Part shown: positions 17,203 to 20,150 of the stretch, in pieces
Position numbering within the stretch: the first letter of the stretch is position 1
Layout: the number at the start of each line of letters is the position of its first letter
Origin: Bacillota bacterium
GTDB lineage: Bacteria > Bacillota > Clostridia > Christensenellales > SZUA-584
Direction of reading: 5' to 3'
Assembly (NCBI GenBank): GCA_023412005.1
Contig: JAEYOE010000019.1
Span: forward strand, 1-20,150
DNA: 20,150 nt
Made by a program: the position numbers and the translations under genes
The notes under the pieces: model-generated
The model's input: only the letters and a program-made list of their open reading frames with translations
What the model was told of the DNA's origin: nothing
Databases searched by the model: none

Positions 17203-17236
17203 ACAAAAAAGCCTTACGTACATAGACGTAAAGCTT
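17203..17236 (-). terminator. Terminator-like hairpin just upstream of the REase start (possible attenuator)
   Basis: On the minus strand AAGCTTTACGT (17236-17226) pairs with ACGTAAGGCTT (17219-17209) around a 6-nt loop. In RNA this is an 11-bp stem with one U-G wobble, followed by a run of six Ts that overlaps its end. It precedes the REase start codon by 20 bases with no room for a promoter in between, so operon transcription must read through it. Confidence 0.75.
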
Positions 17237-17270
17237 TAGCTTCAATAATTAAAAAACTGGTTCAAGGAAT

Positions 17271-17306
17271 TATAATTATCCCAAAGAATAATATAATTAT
17301 CCCAAA
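17271..17306 (-). repeat. Two 15-bp direct repeats, 21 bp apart
   Basis: TTTGGGATAATTATA occurs twice on the minus strand (17306-17292 and 17285-17271), perfect copies spaced two helical turns apart. The downstream copy runs into a TATAAT (17274-17269) that could be a -10 element. The position, about 90-120 bp upstream of the REase start and before the attenuator-like hairpin, fits an operator for a dimeric regulator. Confidence 0.6.
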
Positions 17307-17346
17307 CCCTCTTAATTAACTATTACGTTTTATCTAGTACATTTCC

Positions 17347-17375
17347 AGCTTATTACTAATCGTTGAAAATGTCAA
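17347..17375 (-). promoter_or_regulatory. Candidate promoter for the pPIWI-RE operon
   Basis: A perfect -35 TTGACA (17375-17370) is followed after 17 bp by a poor -10 TAAGCT (17352-17347). The spacer contains an inverted copy of the AATCGTTGAAA repeat, so it may be regulated. It is weak evidence on its own; the TATAAT near 17270 is an alternative. Confidence 0.35.
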
Positions 17376-17603
17376 TAATATTTTTTAAGATATAGAGCTG
17401 CAAGCCTATGTATGTGTTTTCTAATTACTGATTCAAAGATTAGATAAATTTTAACGATTGCTCCTACTTTTCAACGATTGTTAAGTTGCGATGCACACCC
17501 CTGACTATCTTTCAACGATTACCCTTGGCCATAATGCCGAAAAGGACATGGGCTATTCCTGTTGTCTCCTAAAAATTCGCTCAAGAGACCCAAAAACGCA
17601 AAT

Positions 17604-17631
17604 AGCCGCTCCGCATTAAGGCGAAACGGCT
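17604..17631 (-). terminator. GC-rich hairpin, possible terminator
   Basis: On the minus strand AGCCGTTTCGC pairs with GCGGAGCGGCT through 11 positions, two of them G-U wobbles, around a CTTAAT loop. A T-run follows only after a short gap (ATTTGCGTTTTT), so termination is plausible but not certain. It would end transcripts coming from the PRTase gene before they reach the REase gene. Confidence 0.45.
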
Positions 17632-17690
17632 TTATTACTGTATTTTCAAATATAATAAAACCACCTGCTGATAAATTATTTTTATCAATA

Positions 17691-17720
17691 GATGGTAGAT
17701 TATTTGGCTAATCTACTATC
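17691..17720. repeat. 12-bp inverted repeat
   Basis: GATGGTAGATTA (17691-17702) and TAATCTACTATC (17709-17720) pair across a 6-nt spacer with a single G-T position. There is no T-tract, so it could be an operator or an RNA hairpin rather than a terminator. Confidence 0.5.
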
Positions 17721-17802
17721 AAATGATACAATGCGTACCCCTTAAACAATCTTTCAATGATTTCAAAGGTGGAGTATGCATTTTGCACACCCTTCTATGT
17801 GC

Positions 17803-17821
17803 TATAACTATATTAGTTATA
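17803..17821. repeat. Perfect 8-bp hairpin after the PRTase stop codon
   Basis: TATAACTA (17803-17810) and TAGTTATA (17814-17821) form a perfect stem with a 3-nt loop, seven bases past the PRTase stop codon. There is no T-tract. It may protect the 3' end of the mRNA or be an inverted repeat boundary. Confidence 0.45.
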
Positions 17822-17827
17822 CCTTAT

Positions 17828-19609
17828 TTAAATATTCCAGTGGGGATCGTTCCTACGAAACAAAGGTTTCCATGTCTTACCCTCAAACCACAATACCATT
17901 GGACAATTATTCGGAACATTTCTGTATGTAACCAACATGCTTCCAAACCCAAGAGTTAGCTTTTTATTAAAGCCTAGAGGACGGATATTTTCCGCATTGG
18001 AACTTTTATGAATTTCTCTAAATTCCCTAACTAGCTTAATTCCCTGTTTCAAAAACACCTTTTCCATGATATCCCTATCTGTAGTATTCTTAAATAGTTC
18101 ATCTTTACTCTTATCGTCATGTGCCCTTCGATAAATCGATTTTGGGTTATATTTAAATTTGCTTTTGTTTATTATGCAACGATTCATAAGATCAATAATA
18201 TAATCTTTTACATCGCGATCCTCTGTATATGTAGGATTAAGCACCTCGATCTTGCCTTTATTAGTATCATTATTTATTTCTCTCGAAAAATAGAAATCAA
18301 TAGAAATCTCATATTCTTTCTCAAGATAATTCTTAGTAAAAGTGTTAATATACTCAATTGCTTTTGTATAAGCTGCATACACATATATAATAATCCTAGA
18401 ATTTTTTTGAATGCTTCCACTCTTTAACCATTCTACGATATCCTTTATTATAGATGTCCCTGTGTACGTAACATCATCAATGTATAAGAAGTCTTTGTTA
18501 CTTTTGCATTGAATGTTTGTTAATCCATTATAATGTTTTTCAAGAACTCTGTTAGTTAGTTTAATCAAATTTTTTTGACTCTGTGATTTATATTGTATAT
18601 CAAGGAATTCAGTATTTTTAATATCATTATATAGATTTGTTTCATCAAAAGCACCTAAAGCATTCCCTGCAAAAAATTCTTCCAAGTTATTTATCAGCAT
18701 GTTTTCTGTAATAAAATGCTGTTTTCTTTTAAATATATGAATAAGGCCATCTAATATCACAGCCTTATGACTATTGCTTATTTGGAACTGTTCCACCCAT
18801 AGTTTAATATATTCAGGTGTTATCTTACTTACTTCATAACTCTCTATAACCTGAGAAAGCGAGCAACAATAACTATCTATTTTATCTAGTGCAATTTTGT
18901 CAGGTATTTTATATCCAAATACGGTAACACAAAGCGTCTCAATTAGCAGCTTCTGCATTAGAATAATAGCTGCTTTACAATCATCATCAGCTGTTCTTAA
19001 TACATTATTAAACGGTAAAACCACTTGAATTGCATCAACTTTTTCCATTAAATAGGTATTATAAATATCCTTCCCAGTAATGCCATATAAAACTTCAATG
19101 TACCTAAGGATGACATCTTTAAAATTCCGAAATATACACGATTCCCCATTCGAATTTACCGCTGTTCCAAAATGCATTTTTTTACAATAATAAACAACGT
19201 TATTAATATTAACTTGCTCATTCCCTCGAAGCAAATTTATATTTACTTCACCACCTGAATAATCTATAAACAAAGGTTTTTTACTGGTTATTCTTGCCCT
19301 TAAAGTAGAACAATCTAATTGTAATATATCTCCATCTCCGATTAACTCCTTTACTTTTGCTGTCGTAAGGTCTGATCCTCTAAATTTTCCATATCCAAAA
19401 TATCCCGCATATGATTCTGCAGTAGCCTCTTTATTTCCAGGACTAGCATATAAATTAAAACATACATTGCTTTTTATACTGAAATCAGAATCTTTCATGT
19501 CTACAAAGCAAGTAACAAATGTTTTGATGCCTATTCCTTCTTTATCTGACTTCGGTACATTCTTTAAGGCCTGATTAATTTCACTGCTTAATAACTCTTT
19601 ATTTTTCAT
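17828..19609 (-). CDS. Phosphoribosyltransferase-like protein (PRTase-CE class) with extra N-terminal region
   Basis: This encodes a 593-aa protein. The type I phosphoribosyltransferase PRPP loop is clear: FLYIDDVTYTGTS at 374-386. It is preceded by a helical segment with WVEQF (271-275) and followed by the C-terminal signature VPNNCPMVLW...WKPLFRR (about 562-588) that I associate with PRTase-CE proteins of bacterial conflict systems. Those are normally about 300-350 aa; here the first 240 residues are additional and unrecognised, with beta-rich stretches such as FVTCFVDMKD and LFIDYSGGEVNINL. The substrate is unknown. GAGG lies seven bases before the ATG, and a good promoter lies upstream. 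It has the same orientation as the pPIWI-RE operon but sits 644 bp before it. No reverse transcriptase is present, so it is not a recognisable retron effector here. Confidence 0.72.
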   Translation of the reverse strand: MKNKELLSSEINQALKNVPKSDKEGIGIKTFVTCFVDMKDSDFSIKSNVCFNLYASPGNKEATAESYAGYFGYGKFRGSDLTTAKVKELIGDGDILQLDCSTLRARITSKKPLFIDYSGGEVNINLLRGNEQVNINNVVYYCKKMHFGTAVNSNGESCIFRNFKDVILRYIEVLYGITGKDIYNTYLMEKVDAIQVVLPFNNVLRTADDDCKAAIILMQKLLIETLCVTVFGYKIPDKIALDKIDSYCCSLSQVIESYEVSKITPEYIKLWVEQFQISNSHKAVILDGLIHIFKRKQHFITENMLINNLEEFFAGNALGAFDETNLYNDIKNTEFLDIQYKSQSQKNLIKLTNRVLEKHYNGLTNIQCKSNKDFLYIDDVTYTGTSIIKDIVEWLKSGSIQKNSRIIIYVYAAYTKAIEYINTFTKNYLEKEYEISIDFYFSREINNDTNKGKIEVLNPTYTEDRDVKDYIIDLMNRCIINKSKFKYNPKSIYRRAHDDKSKDELFKNTTDRDIMEKVFLKQGIKLVREFREIHKSSNAENIRPLGFNKKLTLGFGSMLVTYRNVPNNCPMVLWFEGKTWKPLFRRNDPHWNI

Positions 19610-19624
19610 TCCATATCCTCACTT

Positions 19625-19653
19625 ACTATAATATATATATGTAAACATTTCAA
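19625..19653 (-). promoter_or_regulatory. Promoter of the PRTase-CE gene
   Basis: The -35 TTGAAA (19653-19648) and -10 TATAGT (19630-19625) are separated by exactly 17 bp of AT-rich DNA. The leader to the start codon at 19609 is only about 10 nt, which just accommodates the SD. Confidence 0.65.
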
Positions 19654-19670
19654 AGTTATCTAGATCGGCG

Positions 19671-19955
19671 TTATGATGGCAAAGTGTAATATAAGCTTAT
19701 TTTGAATAAAGAAATAAAATTCCCCGGATGCTTTATTAGATTCTTTTGATAGTAACTTTCTCTTCCGGGTATTTTAGTTGAGAATATTTCTTCTATCTGA
19801 TACAACTCCTTAAAGTAGCAAAAGAAGTAATAACAAAATTGCTCGAATACATCCCCTTTTTCTGTTGTTATGCTAATTGCAGCTATTCTATCCTCCAGTT
19901 ATTTCCATGTATCATATTTATCTAAAAGCAATGAATGTATAGACACATTTGGCAT
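19671..19955 (-). pseudogene. Broken N-terminal fragment of a probable nuclease/helicase defence protein
   Basis: From an ATG at 19955 with GGGGTG upstream, the frame reads MPNVSIHSLLLDKYDTWK, then a TAA stop, then continues in frame as LEDRIAAISITTEKGDVFEQ and FCYYFFCYFKELYQIEEIFS before losing family-like character near IPGRE and stopping at 19671. The continuity across the stop implies a nonsense change (AAA-TAA-CTG, probably once GAA) followed by loss of the rest of the gene. The surviving motif (GDVFEQF..YF.LYQI) is one I associate, from memory, with the start of large Mrr/PD-(D/E)XK-helicase proteins in defence islands. Confidence is good that this is a decayed gene and only moderate on its identity. 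Confidence 0.6.
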
Positions 19956-19983
19956 TTTTTCACCCCATATTTCTATGACTGTA

Positions 19984-20023
19984 ACTAATAAGAGAAATGC
20001 GTAAGAACATTCCTCTTATTAGT
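19984..20023 (-). promoter_or_regulatory. Long leader hairpin before the broken gene
   Basis: Arms ACTAATAAGAGAAATG (19984-19999) and CATTCCTCTTATTAGT (20008-20023) are complementary over 16 bp apart from one position, which is a G-U pair in minus-strand RNA. The loop is 8 nt. It sits between the putative promoter and the start codon of the pseudogene, with no T-tract on that strand. It could be a regulatory leader or a palindromic insertion. Confidence 0.6.
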
Positions 20024-20053
20024 CAATCTTTTCAATTATTTTTTACAAGATTA

Positions 20054-20076
20054 ATTGTACCATATTATCTGTACAC
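20054..20076 (-). promoter_or_regulatory. Extended -10 promoter element with TGTAC inverted repeat
   Basis: On the minus strand TGG-TACAAT (20062-20054) is an extended -10 element reading toward the broken gene. It overlaps TGTAC-N10-GTACA on the plus strand, a possible operator. No strong -35 is visible. A further TGTACA lies near 20100. Confidence 0.35.
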
Positions 20077-20150
20077 AGAACATCGCCTTCTGACAAAAAT
20101 GTACATTTATAACTAGCGCAAATGAGAAAATCAGACCCATCATTCACTAG

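Larger units (their letters stand above)
17358..17792. repeat. Degenerate AATCGTTGAAA repeat family
   Basis: On the minus strand copies end at 17459 (AATCGTTAAAAT), 17479 (AATCGTTGAAAAG), 17520 (AATCGTTGAAAGAT) and 17762 (AATCATTGAAAGAT). One inverted copy, AATCGTTGAAAAT, lies on the plus strand at 17358-17370. The 17520 and 17762 copies extend into a longer match ending in GGGGT..GCAT (plus 17491-17520 and 17731-17762). A further TGCACACCC lies at 17784-17792. The copies at 17459, 17479 and 17520 are spaced by 20 and 41 bp. Confidence 0.6.
17184..17827. other. 644-bp structured non-coding gap
   Basis: No convincing coding region is present; the longest plausible peptides are under 20 codons (for example MSFSALWPRVIVER on the minus strand from 17549). 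The stretch contains the hairpins, direct repeats and candidate promoter listed separately. The section 17525-17630 is richer in G+C than the flanks and may be a remnant of another element, which I cannot identify. Confidence 0.6.

Noticed and set aside
17358..17792. CRISPR array in the gap upstream of the REase
   Set aside because: The repeats are degenerate, irregularly spaced (20, 41 and over 240 bp), and one is inverted. There are no uniform spacers and no cas genes.
19723..19769. CCCGGA/TCCGGG inverted repeat as a terminator
   Set aside because: The arms are only six bases with about 35 bp between them, and the following T-tract is poor.
17184..19955. Retron with a PRTase effector
   Set aside because: Some retrons use phosphoribosyltransferase effectors, but no reverse transcriptase is encoded in the window and no msr-msd structure is evident.
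1..20150. tRNA, rRNA, integrase, att sites or insertion sequence
   Set aside because: I saw no cloverleaf, rRNA stretch, recombinase or transposase motif, nor long terminal repeats anywhere in the window.

Overview
The window looks like an accessory region of a Firmicutes (Bacillota) chromosome, most likely a clostridial one. The Shine-Dalgarno sites are strong (AAGGAGG type), the terminators are intrinsic hairpins with T-tracts, GTG starts occur, and the left edge carries a DUF2800 / 'rrp5-like' / sigma-like gene set familiar from clostridial prophages. Base composition changes near position 2040. The first 2 kb is fairly GC-rich, and everything to its right is AT-rich and reads as transferred DNA. 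All family assignments come from reading motifs, not from database searches.

Layout. (1) 1-2199, minus strand: a prophage module with a RecB/Cas4-like DUF2800 nuclease (cut by the window edge), an 'rrp5-like' small protein, a 70-aa phage protein, a sigma region 4-like regulator, an unusual double-decker terminator plus an SD-masking hairpin, and a 43-aa zinc-ribbon peptide. (2) 2263-4115: a divergent control region with a 66-aa Cro/CI-type regulator on the left, and on the right an ImmR-like XRE regulator overlapping an ImmA/IrrE-type metalloprotease that carries C-terminal zinc ribbons. (3) 4122-10267, minus strand: a complete type I restriction-modification operon, hsdM-hsdS-hsdR. The hsdM promoter carries an operator-like sequence also found in the divergent control region. 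(4) 10380-17183, minus strand: a three-gene unit with overlapping ends, consisting of a PD-(D/E)XK nuclease, a DinG/XPD-type Fe-S helicase and a PIWI-domain protein. I identify it as a pPIWI-RE system. (5) 17184-17827: a 644-bp non-coding stretch full of structure, with a terminator 20 bp in front of the REase start, paired direct repeats, a degenerate AATCGTTGAAAG repeat family and several hairpins. (6) 17828-19609, minus strand: a large phosphoribosyltransferase-like protein of the PRTase-CE conflict class with an unexplained N-terminal half. (7) 19671-20150: the broken 5' remnant of what was probably another defence gene, behind a long hairpin leader.

How the parts fit. The window is a defence island placed next to or inside a prophage. 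Type I RM would methylate self DNA and cleave unmodified incoming DNA, possibly timed by the XRE/ImmA pair. The pPIWI-RE genes are predicted (by others, computationally) to act on nucleic-acid intermediates such as R-loops: the PIWI protein recognises a hybrid, the DinG helicase remodels it and the REase cuts. The PRTase-CE gene may be an independent system or a partner. The most promising places for something undescribed are the pPIWI-RE unit, its structured leader, and the extended PRTase-CE protein immediately upstream.
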